In this document: piece by piece, positions 16,690 through 29,794 of the stretch
Numbering within the stretch: the first letter of the stretch is position 1
Layout: each line of letters begins with the position of its first letter
Assembly (NCBI RefSeq): GCF_026013905.1
Contig: NZ_CP110257.1
Coordinates: 2,378,001 to 2,442,000 of the forward strand
Reading direction: 5' to 3'
DNA: 64,000 bases
DNA from: Schlegelella aquatica
GTDB taxonomy: Bacteria > Pseudomonadota > Gammaproteobacteria > Burkholderiales > Burkholderiaceae_C
The notes under the pieces: model-generated
Seen by the model: the letters and a program-made list of their open reading frames with translations, nothing else
Database searches by the model: none
Told to the model about the DNA's origin: nothing
Made by a program: the position numbers and the translations under genes

Positions 16690-17880
16690 ATGAGCGTCGA
16701 GAGTCCCTTGATGAACACCTACGGCCGCCTGCCGATCGCGCTGTCGCACGGGCGAGGCTGCCGCGTGTGGGACACCGAGGGCCGTGAATACCTCGACGCG
16801 CTGGGTGGGATCGCCGTCAACACGCTGGGCCACGCCCATCCCAAGCTGGTGCCGGCGCTGCAGGACCAGATCGCCAAGCTGATCCACTGCTCGAACTACT
16901 ACCGCGTGCCCCTGCAGGAGCAACTGGCCGCCAAGCTGGTCGAGCTCTCGGGCCTCGCCCGCGTCTTCTTCTGCAACAGCGGGCTGGAGGCCAACGAGGC
17001 GGCGATCAAGATCGCGCGCAAGTACGGGCACGACCGGGGCATCGACCTGCCGGAGATCGTCGTCTACGAGCGCGCCTTCCACGGCCGCTCGATCGCCACG
17101 CTGTCGGCCACGGGCAATCCGAAGGTGCAGAAGGGCTTCGAGCCGCTCGTGCCCGGCTTCGTGCGGGTGCCGCTCAACGACGTGGCGGCCCTCGAAGACG
17201 TGGCGCGCAGCCGGCCCAATGTGGTCGCGGTCTTCCTCGAGACCATCCAGGGCGAAGGCGGCATCAACCCGGCACGCGTGGACTACCTGCAGGCCGTGCG
17301 GCGCATCTGCGACGAGCGCGGTTGGCTGCTGATGCTCGACGAGGTGCAATGCGGCATCGGCCGCACCGGCAAGTGGTTCGCGCACCAGTGGGCGGACATC
17401 AAGCCGGATGTGATGCCGCTGGCCAAGGGCCTGGGGTCTGGGGTGCCGGTAGGTGCGGTCGTGGCGGGGCCGAAAGCGGCCGACGTGCTGCAGCAGGGCA
17501 ACCACGGCACCACCTTCGGCGGCAACCCGCTGGCGATGCGTGCGGGGCTGGAGACGCTGCGCATCATGGAAGAAGAGGGCCTGCTGGACAATGCGGCGCG
17601 CGTCGGGGCGGCCCTCAAGGCCGGCTTGGAGCGCGAACTGGCGGGCGTGGCCGGCGTCGCCGACATCCGCGGACAGGGGTTGATGATCGGCGTCGAACTC
17701 GATCGCCCCTGCGGCGTGCTGCTGCAACGCGCGCTCGAAGCGGGCCTGCTCGTCAGCGTGACGGCCGACCGGGTGATCCGGCTCGTGCCACCGCTCATCA
17801 TGACCGAGGGCGAAGCCTCACAGGTCGTCGAGATCCTCTGCCCGCTGATCAAGAGCTTCCTTGCCGAAACGCCCGCCTGA
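16690..17880 (+). CDS. argD: Acetylornithine aminotransferase
   Basis: A 396-residue class III PLP aminotransferase that converts N-acetylglutamate semialdehyde to N-acetylornithine in arginine synthesis. Features seen: GGIAVNTLGHAHP (39-51), the PLP-phosphate loop NSGLEANEAA (96-105), LMLDEVQCGIGRTG (214-227, cofactor Asp217) and the Schiff-base lysine in PLAKGLGSGVP (Lys246). The start at 16690 has GGGAGA 5-10 bases upstream. argF follows 13 bases after its stop, so the two are an operon. The context favours ArgD over other ornithine transaminases. Confidence 0.94.
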   Translation: MSVESPLMNTYGRLPIALSHGRGCRVWDTEGREYLDALGGIAVNTLGHAHPKLVPALQDQIAKLIHCSNYYRVPLQEQLAAKLVELSGLARVFFCNSGLEANEAAIKIARKYGHDRGIDLPEIVVYERAFHGRSIATLSATGNPKVQKGFEPLVPGFVRVPLNDVAALEDVARSRPNVVAVFLETIQGEGGINPARVDYLQAVRRICDERGWLLMLDEVQCGIGRTGKWFAHQWADIKPDVMPLAKGLGSGVPVGAVVAGPKAADVLQQGNHGTTFGGNPLAMRAGLETLRIMEEEGLLDNAARVGAALKAGLERELAGVAGVADIRGQGLMIGVELDRPCGVLLQRALEAGLLVSVTADRVIRLVPPLIMTEGEASQVVEILCPLIKSFLAETPA

Positions 17881-17893
17881 CCGGGAGCCAGCG

Positions 17894-18826
17894 ATGAAAC
17901 CGGGACTGCCCCTCATCAAGCATTACCTGCAGTTCAAGGACTTGCGCGCCGAGGAATACGCGTATCTGTTCGAGCGCGCGGCGATCATCAAGAAGCGGTT
18001 CAAGAACTACGAGAAGTACACCCCGCTGGTGGACCGCACGCTGGCCATGATCTTCGAGAAGGCATCCACCCGCACCCGCGTGAGCTTCGAGGCCGGCATG
18101 TACCAGCTCGGCGGCTCGGTGGTGCACCTGACGACCGGCGACAGCCAGCTCGGGCGCTCGGAGCCGATCGAGGACACCGCCAAGGTCATCTCGCGCATGG
18201 TCGACCTGGTGATGATCCGCACCTACGAGCAGACCAAGCTGGACGCCTTCGCCGCGAACTCGCGCGTGCCCGTCATCAACGGCTTGACCAACGAGTTCCA
18301 TCCCTGCCAGATCCTCGCCGACATCTTCACCTACATCGAGCACCGCGGCTCCATAGAAGGGCGCGTCGTCGCATGGGTGGGCGACGGCAACAACATGGCC
18401 AACACCTGGCTGCAGGCCGCCGAGATCCTCGGCTTCAAGGTGCACGTGAGCACGCCCACCGGTTACGAGGTCGACCCGCAGGTGGCGGGCATCCAGGACC
18501 GCAGCTGCTTCCAGGTCTTCAAGGACCCGATGGACGCCTGCCGGGGCGCCGACCTGGTGACCACCGACGTGTGGACCAGCATGGGCTTCGAGGCCGAGAA
18601 CGAGCAGCGTCGCAAGGCCTTCGCCGACTGGTGCGTCGATGCCGAGATGATGGCGGTCGCCAAACCGGACGCCCTCTTCATGCACTGCCTGCCGGCCCAC
18701 CGCGGCGAGGAGGTCACCGCCGAGGTCATCGACGGCCCCCAGTCCGTCGTCTGGGACGAAGCAGAGAACCGCATGCACGTGCAGAAGGCACTCATGGAGT
18801 ACCTTCTGCTCGGCCGGATCGGCTAG
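17894..18826 (+). CDS. argF: Ornithine carbamoyltransferase
   Basis: A 310-residue anabolic OTCase that forms citrulline from ornithine and carbamoyl phosphate. Diagnostic motifs are STRTR (58-62) for carbamoyl phosphate, HPCQ (136-139) and HCLPAHRGEE near 266. The start at 17894 has GGGAG upstream and fits homologues; the frame overlaps argD if extended. The last 18 codons plus one base (18767-18821) are present a second time downstream at 18926-18980 with a single mismatch. The argF copy ends YLLLGRIG-stop and appears intact. Confidence 0.96.
   Translation: MKPGLPLIKHYLQFKDLRAEEYAYLFERAAIIKKRFKNYEKYTPLVDRTLAMIFEKASTRTRVSFEAGMYQLGGSVVHLTTGDSQLGRSEPIEDTAKVISRMVDLVMIRTYEQTKLDAFAANSRVPVINGLTNEFHPCQILADIFTYIEHRGSIEGRVVAWVGDGNNMANTWLQAAEILGFKVHVSTPTGYEVDPQVAGIQDRSCFQVFKDPMDACRGADLVTTDVWTSMGFEAENEQRRKAFADWCVDAEMMAVAKPDALFMHCLPAHRGEEVTAEVIDGPQSVVWDEAENRMHVQKALMEYLLLGRIG
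18767..18821 (+). repeat. Direct repeat A, copy 1 (argF 3' end)
   Basis: A 55-bp segment encoding NRMHVQKALMEYLLLGRI of ArgF. It recurs 159 bp downstream (18926-18980) with one difference, T18800 to C18959 (Tyr codon to His codon). The spacing is a multiple of three, so both copies are in the argF frame, separated by the argF stop. Confidence 0.9.
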
Positions 18827-18875
18827 AAGCCGGGCCGGCGGCCCGAAGGGCCGGGCATGCGGTTCCGGCGCAGGC

Positions 18876-18897
18876 TCACATCGCGCCCGCGATGTGA
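18876..18897. repeat. Inverted repeat in the argF-DUF2784 gap
   Basis: TCACATCGCG-CC-CGCGATGTGA is a perfect 10-bp inverted repeat with a 2-base centre. A second hairpin, CGGCCC-GAA-GGGCCG, lies at 18839-18853. Both fall in the spacer between the two argF-tail copies. No T-tract follows either. Confidence 0.6.
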
Positions 18898-18925
18898 AGG
18901 CGCACGAGCGCCGAGCCGCAGCCAC

Positions 18926-18980
18926 AACCGCATGCACGTGCAGAAGGCACTCATGGAGCACCTTCTGCTCGGCCGGATCG
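18926..18980 (+). repeat. Direct repeat A, copy 2 (displaced argF tail)
   Basis: Second copy of the argF 3' end, reading NRMHVQKALMEHLLLGRI and then Glu-stop (AGTGA) in the plus-strand frame. On the minus strand it supplies the last nine codons and the stop of the convergent DUF2784 gene. It is therefore coding on one strand and relict on the other. Confidence 0.9.
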
Positions 18981-19349
18981 AGTGAGATTGCGCCGGCGAC
19001 GGCGCCACAGGCCCGCGTAGGCCAGGACGTTCACGAGCAGCACGATCGCGCCCAGCACCCATTGGGTCTCGGGCGTGAGCCCGGCCGGGTAGAGCACCGG
19101 CAGGATGTAGTGCTCGACGAACGACCCGGAATAGCCCGCTTCGCCCGCACGGCGGCGATAGGCATTTTCGAGCGGCGTGAGAGGGCAGATCCCCCGGCTC
19201 CATTCGATCCACACGCCCCAGGCGGCCACCGGCAGGTGTAGCCACGCCAGACGAGGCCACCGCCACGCGAGCCAGCCTCCGCCGACGACGAAGACGACGA
19301 AGGCCAGGTGCAACAGCACCAGTCCATCGGCGAGGAAGCGATAGCCCAT
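18951..19349 (-). CDS. DUF2784 membrane protein
   Basis: A 132-residue membrane protein of the DUF2784 family with four hydrophobic helices. Family segments seen are LADGLVLLHLAFVVFVVGGG near the N-terminus and RGICPLTPLENAYRRRAG in the middle, and the tail FVEHYILPVLYP also fits. Function is unknown. The last nine residues (RSGRAEGAP) and the stop codon are encoded by the minus strand of the duplicated argF tail. The natural C-terminus has thus probably been replaced or extended by that duplication. It converges on argF. Confidence 0.85.
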   Translation of the reverse strand: MGYRFLADGLVLLHLAFVVFVVGGGWLAWRWPRLAWLHLPVAAWGVWIEWSRGICPLTPLENAYRRRAGEAGYSGSFVEHYILPVLYPAGLTPETQWVLGAIVLLVNVLAYAGLWRRRRRNLTRSGRAEGAP

Positions 19350-19497
19350 GGGGCAAGCTTAGCGGCTGGCTCGCCGCCGCACCGCCCCTCCCGCAGCGCC
19401 CCGGAGACGCACATCTCCCAGAGCATCTCTGATCCGCATCCCTGCCCCCTGAGAGCGCCGGGAAGCCCAGCGACGGGAACACCGAGGGACAATACCG

Positions 19498-19860
19498 GTG
19501 TCCACGCCCGCGCCTGCGATGACCGCTCCCGCCGACAACCCCTGCACCCGCTGCGGCGCCTGCTGCGCCAGCTTCCGCGTCGACTTCGCCCGAGAGGAAT
19601 GCGAGGACGCGGGCGGGCGCGTGCCCAGCGGGCTGGTCGTCGAAGTCAACGATCACACTTGCCGCATGAGGGGCACCGACCACGCCCGTCCGCGCTGTGC
19701 CGCGCTCGTCGGGCGCGTGGGAGAACGCGCGTGGTGTGGCATCTACGAATGGCGCCCTTCGCCCTGCCGGGAGTTCGGCGCGCGCTCCCCCTTGGGCCTG
19801 GGCGACGACGCCTGCGAACGCGCCCGCGCGCGGCACGGGCTGCCGCCTCTTTCGGCGTGA
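19498..19860 (+). CDS. YkgJ-family cysteine cluster protein
   Basis: A 120-residue small protein with the YkgJ-type cysteine cluster: CTRCGACC near residues 16-23, a middle CRMRG, and [14 protein letters not shown] near 80-93. These cysteines probably bind zinc or an Fe-S cluster; the family's role is unknown. The start is uncertain. GTG at 19498 has AGGGA upstream, whereas ATG at 19519 lies nearer the conserved part, and a CAATAC box (19490-19495) could be a -10. It is a single plus-strand gene between DUF2784 and the kyn operon. Confidence 0.8.
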   Translation: MSTPAPAMTAPADNPCTRCGACCASFRVDFAREECEDAGGRVPSGLVVEVNDHTCRMRGTDHARPRCAALVGRVGERAWCGIYEWRPSPCREFGARSPLGLGDDACERARARHGLPPLSA

Positions 19861-20027
19861 CGAAGCGCCCATTCGGGGTTACCCTCATTCGTTGGAAATA
19901 ACCGACACCACGCCCTCGGCACCGGTGCTACGGTCCGGCCTTCCTGCCGAAAGCCACATCCCGCGACCTTGCGCACGGCCGCGCCCCTGCCCCCCGGGAC
20001 GGGCGCAGGGGCGCCATGGAGGACACG

Positions 20028-20654
20028 ATGAAGCGCTTGTGGGACATCTCGCCGCCCGTCGCCAGCGGCAGTCCCGTTTTCCCGGGCGACACGCCCTACC
20101 AGCAGTCTTGGACCGCCGAACTCGGCCCCGGCTGCCCGGTGAACGTGAGCCGCCTCACGCTCTCGCCGCACGTCGGCGCGCACGCCGATGCTCCGTTGCA
20201 CTACGCCGCGGAGGGCCAGGCGGTCGGCCGCCTCGACCTCGCCCCCTATCTGGGGCCGTGCCGGGTGGTGCACTGCCTCGGGCGGGGGCCGCTCATCCGT
20301 CCGGAGGACCTGGCTCCGCACGCCGCGGGGATGCCGCCGCGCGTGCTGGTGCGCACCTTCGAGCGGGCCCCGGTCGACCGCTGGGTGGACGAGTTCGCGG
20401 CCTACGCGCCCGAGACGCTGGAGTGGCTGGCCGACCGGGGCGTGATCCTGGTGGGCATCGACACGGCGTCGGTCGACCCGGCGCCGAGCAAGACCTTGGA
20501 CGCCCACCAGGTGCTGCGGCGGCGCGACCTGCGCGTGCTGGAGAACCTGGTGCTCGACGACGTGCCGCAGGGCGACTACGAACTCATCGCCCTGCCGCTC
20601 AAGCTGATGGAGGCCGACGCCAGCCCGGTGCGCGCCGTGCTGCGCGAACTCTGA
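20028..20654 (+). CDS. kynB: Kynurenine formamidase (arylformamidase)
   Basis: A 208-residue cyclase-family metal-dependent hydrolase that converts N-formylkynurenine to kynurenine. The metal-binding signature [12 protein letters not shown] (residues 48-59) matches the HxGTHxDxPxH pattern, and the N-terminus [23 protein letters not shown] is typical of KynB. The start at 20028 is supported by GGAGG eight bases upstream; an ATG four codons earlier (20016) would place that site inside the gene. It is the first gene of kynB-kynU-kynA, which turns tryptophan into anthranilate and alanine. Confidence 0.94.
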   Translation: MKRLWDISPPVASGSPVFPGDTPYQQSWTAELGPGCPVNVSRLTLSPHVGAHADAPLHYAAEGQAVGRLDLAPYLGPCRVVHCLGRGPLIRPEDLAPHAAGMPPRVLVRTFERAPVDRWVDEFAAYAPETLEWLADRGVILVGIDTASVDPAPSKTLDAHQVLRRRDLRVLENLVLDDVPQGDYELIALPLKLMEADASPVRAVLREL

Positions 20655-20710
20655 CCCACCGCGGTGCCGGCCGCCGAGAGCGGGCACCGCCTCTACGACA
20701 CGAGGACGAC

Positions 20711-21982
20711 ATGCTCACACGTCAAGACTGCGAGGCCCGCGACCGGGCCGACCCTCTGGCTCCCTTGCGCGAGCAGTTCGTGCTGCCCGAGGGCGTCATC
20801 TACCTCGACGGCAACTCGCTGGGGGTGCTGCCCCGCGCCACGCCCGCACGCATCCGGGAGGTGGTGGAGTGCGAGTGGGGACAGGACCTCATCCGCAGCT
20901 GGAACACGGCCGGCTGGATCCACCTGCCGCACCGGGTGGGCGCGAAGATCGCAAGGCTCGTGGGGGCGGAAGCCGGCGAGCTGACGGCGGCCGACTCCAC
21001 CTCGGTGAACCTCTACAAGGTGCTGGTGGCGGCCAGCCGGCTCGCACAGGCGGACGCACCCGAGCGCCGCGTGATCCTGTCCGAGCGCAGCAACTTCCCC
21101 ACCGACCTCTACATCGCGCAGAGCGTCGCGCAGGAGCTGGGGTGGGCGCTCGAGCTGGTGGAGGCCGACGAGATCGAGGCACGCCTCGGGCCGGACGTGG
21201 CGGTGCTGATGCTCACCCACGTCAACTACCGCACGGGCCGCATGCACGACATGGCCGTCCTCACCCGCCGCGCCCACGAGGCCGGTGCGCTGGCGATCTG
21301 GGACTTGGCGCACTCGGCGGGGGCGGTGCCGGTGGACCTCAAGGGGTGCGACGCCGACTTCGCCATCGGCTGCGGCTACAAGTACCTCAACGGGGGCCCG
21401 GGCGCACCGGCCTTCGTGTGGGTCCACCCGCGTCACGCGGACCGCTTCTGGCAGCCGCTGGCCGGGTGGATGGGCCACGCCTCGCCGTTCGAGTTCACGC
21501 CCGACTACAAGCCCGCGGCGGGCATCGCCCGCTACCTCTGCGGCACGCCGCCGATCCTGTCGATGGCCGCGCTTGAATGCGGTGTCGACACCGTGCTCGC
21601 CGCCGAGCCGCTGGGCGGCATGGCGGCCTTGCGCGAAAAGTCGCTCGCCCTCACGCAGCTCTTCATGGACCTGGTCGAAGAGCGCTGCGCCGGCCACGGC
21701 CTCGCGCTGGTGAGCCCGCGAGAGGACGCGCTGCGCGGAAGCCAGGTCTGCCTCACTCGCGAAGAAGGCGGCTACGCGATCGTGCAGGCGCTGATCGCTC
21801 GCGGCGTGATCGGCGACTTCCGTGCGGGCGACGCGCGCATGCCCGACATCCTGCGCTTCGGCTTCACACCGCTGTATTGCCGCCATGTGGACGTGTGGGA
21901 CGCCGTCGAGCACCTGCGCGCCGTGCTCGAAAGCGGCGAATGGCGCCGGCCCGAGTTCAACCAACGTCATGCGGTGACCTGA
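20711..21982 (+). CDS. kynU: Kynureninase
   Basis: A 423-residue PLP enzyme that cleaves kynurenine to anthranilate and alanine. Features seen: [12 protein letters not shown] (31-42), FPTD (129-132), the cofactor aspartate in [12 protein letters not shown] (196-207) and the Schiff-base lysine in [12 protein letters not shown] (Lys224). The start at 20711 has GAGGA four to eight bases upstream and lies 56 bases after kynB. The frame is open far upstream, but only as a shadow of kynB. kynA follows 40 bases downstream. Confidence 0.95.
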   Translation: MLTRQDCEARDRADPLAPLREQFVLPEGVIYLDGNSLGVLPRATPARIREVVECEWGQDLIRSWNTAGWIHLPHRVGAKIARLVGAEAGELTAADSTSVNLYKVLVAASRLAQADAPERRVILSERSNFPTDLYIAQSVAQELGWALELVEADEIEARLGPDVAVLMLTHVNYRTGRMHDMAVLTRRAHEAGALAIWDLAHSAGAVPVDLKGCDADFAIGCGYKYLNGGPGAPAFVWVHPRHADRFWQPLAGWMGHASPFEFTPDYKPAAGIARYLCGTPPILSMAALECGVDTVLAAEPLGGMAALREKSLALTQLFMDLVEERCAGHGLALVSPREDALRGSQVCLTREEGGYAIVQALIARGVIGDFRAGDARMPDILRFGFTPLYCRHVDVWDAVEHLRAVLESGEWRRPEFNQRHAVT

Positions 21983-22022
21983 TCCCTCGCGCGCGACGCA
22001 GGAGACACCGCGGAGCCCTCAG

Positions 22023-22871
22023 ATGAACACGACGAACACCCCCGAACAGATCGTCCGGAGCGAGCGGGCGCAGCTCGACTTCTCCAAGGACATGAGCTAT
22101 GGCGACTACCTGCACCTGGACGAGGTGCTGTCGGCCCAGCATCCGCTCTCGCCGGACCACAACGAGATGCTGTTCATCGTGCAGCATCAGACGAGCGAGC
22201 TGTGGATGAAGCTGATGATCCACGAGCTGCGCGCGGCCATCGGCTGCATCGCGCGAGACGAACTCGCGCCCGCCTTCAAGATGCTGGCCCGCGTCTCGAA
22301 GATCATGGAGCAGCTGGTGCACGCGTGGGACGTGCTGGCGACGATGACCCCGCCCGAGTACTCCGCGATCCGGCCGTATCTGTCGAACTCCAGCGGCTTC
22401 CAAAGCTGGCAGTACCGCTGCATCGAGTTCGCGCTGGGCAACAAGAACGCCGCGATGCTCAAGCCGCACGCCCACAAGCCGGAGCGGCTGCGCGAAGTGG
22501 AGGCGTTCTACCGCGCGCCCTCGCTCTACGACGAATCGCTGCGCCTGCTGGCGCGGCGGGGCCTGCCGGTGCCGGCGAGCCACGTCGAGCGCGACTGGAC
22601 GCAACCCTATGTGGCCAGCGACGAGGTCGAGCAGGCCTGGCTCACGGTGTACCGCGACCCCGAGCACCACTGGGATCTCTATCAGCTCGGCGAGGAGCTC
22701 ACCGACCTGGAAGACGCCTTCCGCCTTTGGCGCTTCCGCCACGTCACCACCGTCGAGCGTGTGATCGGCTTCAAGCGAGGCACCGGCGGCACCTCGGGCG
22801 TGGGCTACCTGCGCAAGATGCTGGACGTGGTGCTGTTCCCCGAGATCTGGAAGTTGCGCACGGACCTTTGA
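22023..22871 (+). CDS. kynA: Tryptophan 2,3-dioxygenase
   Basis: A 282-residue haem enzyme that opens the tryptophan indole ring to give N-formylkynurenine. Family segments are [20 protein letters not shown], the substrate/haem region [36 protein letters not shown], and the C-terminal [19 protein letters not shown]. Length matches bacterial TDOs. It is the last gene of the kyn operon although it catalyses the first step. A GGCCCC/GGGGCC hairpin (22902-22919) lies downstream before convergent argG. Confidence 0.96.
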   Translation: MNTTNTPEQIVRSERAQLDFSKDMSYGDYLHLDEVLSAQHPLSPDHNEMLFIVQHQTSELWMKLMIHELRAAIGCIARDELAPAFKMLARVSKIMEQLVHAWDVLATMTPPEYSAIRPYLSNSSGFQSWQYRCIEFALGNKNAAMLKPHAHKPERLREVEAFYRAPSLYDESLRLLARRGLPVPASHVERDWTQPYVASDEVEQAWLTVYRDPEHHWDLYQLGEELTDLEDAFRLWRFRHVTTVERVIGFKRGTGGTSGVGYLRKMLDVVLFPEIWKLRTDL

Positions 22872-22901
22872 GGCGGCCCGAAGGCCCACCCCGCGTCGTC
22901 A

Positions 22902-22919
22902 GGCCCCGTGCCAGGGGCC
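22902..22919. terminator. Hairpin between convergent kynA and argG
   Basis: GGCCCC and GGGGCC pair around a 6-nt loop in a very GC-rich 107-bp gap between two convergent genes. It lacks a T-tract, so it is a possible Rho-type or shared 3'-end structure only. Confidence 0.35.
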
Positions 22920-22978
22920 GGCGGACAGCCCCGGCCGCGCCGCCGGCCTCGCGGACGGCCGCGCGGCGCCCTGCGCGA

Positions 22979-25988
<3,010 letters not shown>

Positions 25989-26040
25989 GGCAGAATTTTC
26001 GCCGATTCGCGTCTCGGGCCTCTCGCCCGCCCCTACCGCC

Positions 26041-26529
26041 ATGCCGAGCTTCGACACCGTCCTGGAACCCAACTTCGTGGAAGTGCGCAACGCCGTCGAT
26101 CAGTCCAACAAGGAGATCGGCACGCGCTTCGACTTCAAGGGCTCCGACGCGCGCGTGGAGCACAAGGACAAGGAGCTGACGCTCTATGCCGACAGCGACT
26201 TCCAGCTCGGCCAGGTGCGCGACATCCTGCTGGCCAAGATGACCAAGCGCGGCGTGGACGTGCGCTTCCTCGACTTCGCCGACAAGATCGAGAAGATCGG
26301 CGGCGACAAGGTCAAGCAACTCGTCAAGGTCAAGGCCGGCATCGAGTCGGATCTGGCCAAGAAGATCCAGCAGCTCGTCAAGGGCAGCAAGCTGAAGGTG
26401 CAAGCCAGCATCCAGGGCGATGCGGTGCGCGTGAGCGGCACCAAGAAGGACGACCTGCAGGCGGTGATCGCCCTCTTGCGCAAGGAGGTCACCGAGGTGC
26501 CGCTGTCCTTCAACAACTTCCGCGACTGA
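26041..26529 (+). CDS. YajQ-family nucleotide-binding protein
   Basis: A 162-residue protein of the YajQ/UPF0234 family with two ferredoxin-like domains ([20 protein letters not shown] at the N-terminus, [19 protein letters not shown] in the middle, ending LSFNNFRD). Xanthomonas relatives bind cyclic di-GMP and act as transcription co-regulators; others bind GTP or RNA, so the ligand here is not certain. The start at 26041 fits homologues exactly. It is divergent from murB with only 52 bases between starts; a CAGAAT box (25991-25996) could be the -10. Confidence 0.92.
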   Translation: MPSFDTVLEPNFVEVRNAVDQSNKEIGTRFDFKGSDARVEHKDKELTLYADSDFQLGQVRDILLAKMTKRGVDVRFLDFADKIEKIGGDKVKQLVKVKAGIESDLAKKIQQLVKGSKLKVQASIQGDAVRVSGTKKDDLQAVIALLRKEVTEVPLSFNNFRD

Positions 26530-26545
26530 TCGCCCTTTGCGCCCC

Positions 26546-27196
26546 ATGCACTCGCGGCTCCACCTTCTCCTCCTGGCAGCCGCGGGCCTGTGCGCCGCCG
26601 CGGTGCGCGCAGAGACCGTTGCCCTGACCGGCAGCTTCGGCAACAAGGCCTTGCTCGTCATCAACGGAAGCCCCCGCACGGTGCCCGTGGGAGGCGTGGT
26701 GGACGGCGTTCGGCTGGTGTCGCTGGCCGCCGGCCAGGCCGTGGTCGAGATGGGCGGACGGCGCCAAACGCTGGCGCTCGGCGCCTCGCCCGTGAGCCTG
26801 GGCGATGCGGGGGGCGGCGCCGAGGGGGGGCGGCGCATCGTGCTGACGGCCGGATCGGGCGGGCACTTCACGACCCCGGGCCAGATCAACGGGCGCGCGG
26901 TGCACTTCATGGTGGACACCGGCGCCACCGCAGTGTCGATGACCACGGGGGATGCCGAGCGCATCGGCCTGCGGTACCAGCAGGGCCAGCGCATCAACCT
27001 GCATACCGCCAACGGGACGATCCCGGCTTACGCGGTGACGCTCGACTCGGTGCGCATCGGCGATGTCGAGGTGCGCAACGTCCAGGGTGTCGTCGCGGCC
27101 CGGGAGATGCCCTACGTGCTGCTGGGCAACAGCTTCCTCTCCCGCTTCCAGATGAAGCGCGAGAACGACCAACTCACCCTCGAGCGCCGGTATTGA
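26546..27196 (+). CDS. Secreted retropepsin-like aspartic protease (TIGR02281 type)
   Basis: A 216-residue protein with an N-terminal signal peptide (MHSRLHLLLLAAAGLCAAAV, likely cut after VRA near residue 22) and a C-terminal single-lobe aspartic protease domain. The catalytic motif is FMVDTGATAVSM (Asp124), followed by HTANGTIPAYAVTL and the hydrophobic-glycine motif YVLLGNSFLSRF. Such proteins act as dimers in the periplasm; substrates are unknown. The ATG at 26546 is preferred over a TTG three codons upstream. It follows yajQ by 16 bases and is probably cotranscribed. Confidence 0.85.
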   Translation: MHSRLHLLLLAAAGLCAAAVRAETVALTGSFGNKALLVINGSPRTVPVGGVVDGVRLVSLAAGQAVVEMGGRRQTLALGASPVSLGDAGGGAEGGRRIVLTAGSGGHFTTPGQINGRAVHFMVDTGATAVSMTTGDAERIGLRYQQGQRINLHTANGTIPAYAVTLDSVRIGDVEVRNVQGVVAAREMPYVLLGNSFLSRFQMKRENDQLTLERRY

Positions 27197-27358
27197 GGCC
27201 GCCGACGGCCCGGATGCCGGAATGCCGTCTTGCTGTGCAGCATGCCAAGACCCTTCTTGTCACCCCAGAGACACCCGCGCCCGAACGGGCGTGCGTAAAC
27301 TGGCCTCGTTGAGGCGCAAAGCCGGCGGCCGGCCGGCTCGTCTTCGAGGAGACGATCG

Positions 27359-28555
<1,197 letters not shown>

Positions 28556-28556
28556 G

Positions 28557-29699
28557 ATGGACTTCGACTTCACCGACGAACAGGAACAGCTGCGCGACGC
28601 GGTGCGCAAGTGGGTGGACAAGGCCTATGACTTCGAGCGCCGGCGCGGCATCGTCAAGGCGGGCGGCTACTCCCGGGACACCTGGGGCGAGATGGCAGAG
28701 CTGGGACTCACGGGCCTGGCCGTGCCGGAAGAGCACGGCGGCATGGGCTTCGGGCCCGTCGAGGCGATGGTGGTGATGGAGGAGTTGGGCCGCGGCATCG
28801 TGCTGGAGCCCTACGCCGCGGTCGCGCTGGTCGCGGCGGGTGTGCTGCGGCACCACGCGCCGGCGCAGGTGCAGTCGCAGTGGCTGCCGCGCATCGCCGG
28901 CGGCGAGGCGCTCGTGGTGCTGGCCCACCAGGAGCGCGAGGCGCGCTACGTGCTTCGGCATGTCGGCACGAGCGCGCGCTCGCAAGGGGGCGGCTGGACG
29001 GTGCACGGTGCCAAGAGCGTGGTGCCCGTCGGCGACGTGGCCGACGCTTACATCGTGCCGGCGCGCGTCGCGGGCGCCGTGGATGCGCCGGAGGGCATCG
29101 CCCTGTTCCTGGTGGAGCGCCGCGCCACCGGCGTCAGCACCCGCGGCTACCCGTTGCAAGACGGTGGGCGCGGCGCTGAAGTGCAGTTCCAGGACGCCCC
29201 GGCGACGCTGCTGGTGGGGCCCGAAGGGGGGCTGGACGCGCTCGAATGGGCCGCGGACGTCGCCATCGCGGCCCTGTGCGCCGAGGCGATGGGCACGATG
29301 GACAAGCTCTTCGCGCTCACCGTGGACTACCTCAACACCCGCAAGCAGTTCGGCGTGCCCATCGGCACCTTCCAGGCGCTGCGCCACCGGGTGGCCGACA
29401 TGAAGATGCAGCTCGAACTCGCCCGTTCGATGAGCTATTACGCGACGCTGAAGCTGGGCGAGGAGCCCTCGCAGCGCCGCCGGGCGATCTCGCAGGCGAA
29501 GGTGCAGCTCGGGCAGTCGATGCGCTTCGTGGGCCAGCAGTCGGTGCAGTTGCACGGCGGGATCGGCATGACCGACGAATACGTCGGCTCGCACTACTTC
29601 AAGCGCCTGACCTGCCTGGAGCTGTCCTTCGGCGACACGCTGCATCACCTGGGAGAAGTCTCGGCCCTCATGCAGGACACGGCCGGCGTCTTCGCCTGA
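28557..29699 (+). CDS. Acyl-CoA dehydrogenase (small-subunit type, possibly pimeloyl-CoA)
   Basis: A 380-residue acyl-CoA dehydrogenase paralogue, starting MDFDFTDEQEQLRDAVRKWV and including VPEEHGGMGFGPVEAMVVME and LHGGIGMTDEYVGSHYFKRL. The middle domain is more divergent than that of its neighbour, which is typical of a partner subunit. It is translationally coupled to the upstream gene (1-base gap). I infer the two form a heteromeric dehydrogenase resembling PimD-PimC. A hairpin plus T-rich run 40 bases downstream should end the transcript. Confidence 0.87.
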   Translation: MDFDFTDEQEQLRDAVRKWVDKAYDFERRRGIVKAGGYSRDTWGEMAELGLTGLAVPEEHGGMGFGPVEAMVVMEELGRGIVLEPYAAVALVAAGVLRHHAPAQVQSQWLPRIAGGEALVVLAHQEREARYVLRHVGTSARSQGGGWTVHGAKSVVPVGDVADAYIVPARVAGAVDAPEGIALFLVERRATGVSTRGYPLQDGGRGAEVQFQDAPATLLVGPEGGLDALEWAADVAIAALCAEAMGTMDKLFALTVDYLNTRKQFGVPIGTFQALRHRVADMKMQLELARSMSYYATLKLGEEPSQRRRAISQAKVQLGQSMRFVGQQSVQLHGGIGMTDEYVGSHYFKRLTCLELSFGDTLHHLGEVSALMQDTAGVFA

Positions 29700-29738
29700 G
29701 CATCGCCACCCAACGCGCGGTAGACTGCCGCCGCGCCC

Positions 29739-29776
29739 GCAGCCGCCCGCGGCTCTTCCCGGGCGGCTGCTTCGTT
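29739..29776 (+). terminator. Terminator after the acyl-CoA dehydrogenase pair, upstream of rsuA
   Basis: GCAGCCGCCC (29739-29748) pairs with GGGCGGCTGC (29761-29770) across 12 nt and is followed by TTCGTTTT. It lies only 18 bases before the rsuA ATG. A TAGACT box at 29721-29726 lies upstream of it, so it could also act as an attenuator in an rsuA leader. Confidence 0.6.
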
Positions 29777-29794
29777 TTCGCCCCCCTTTTTGTC

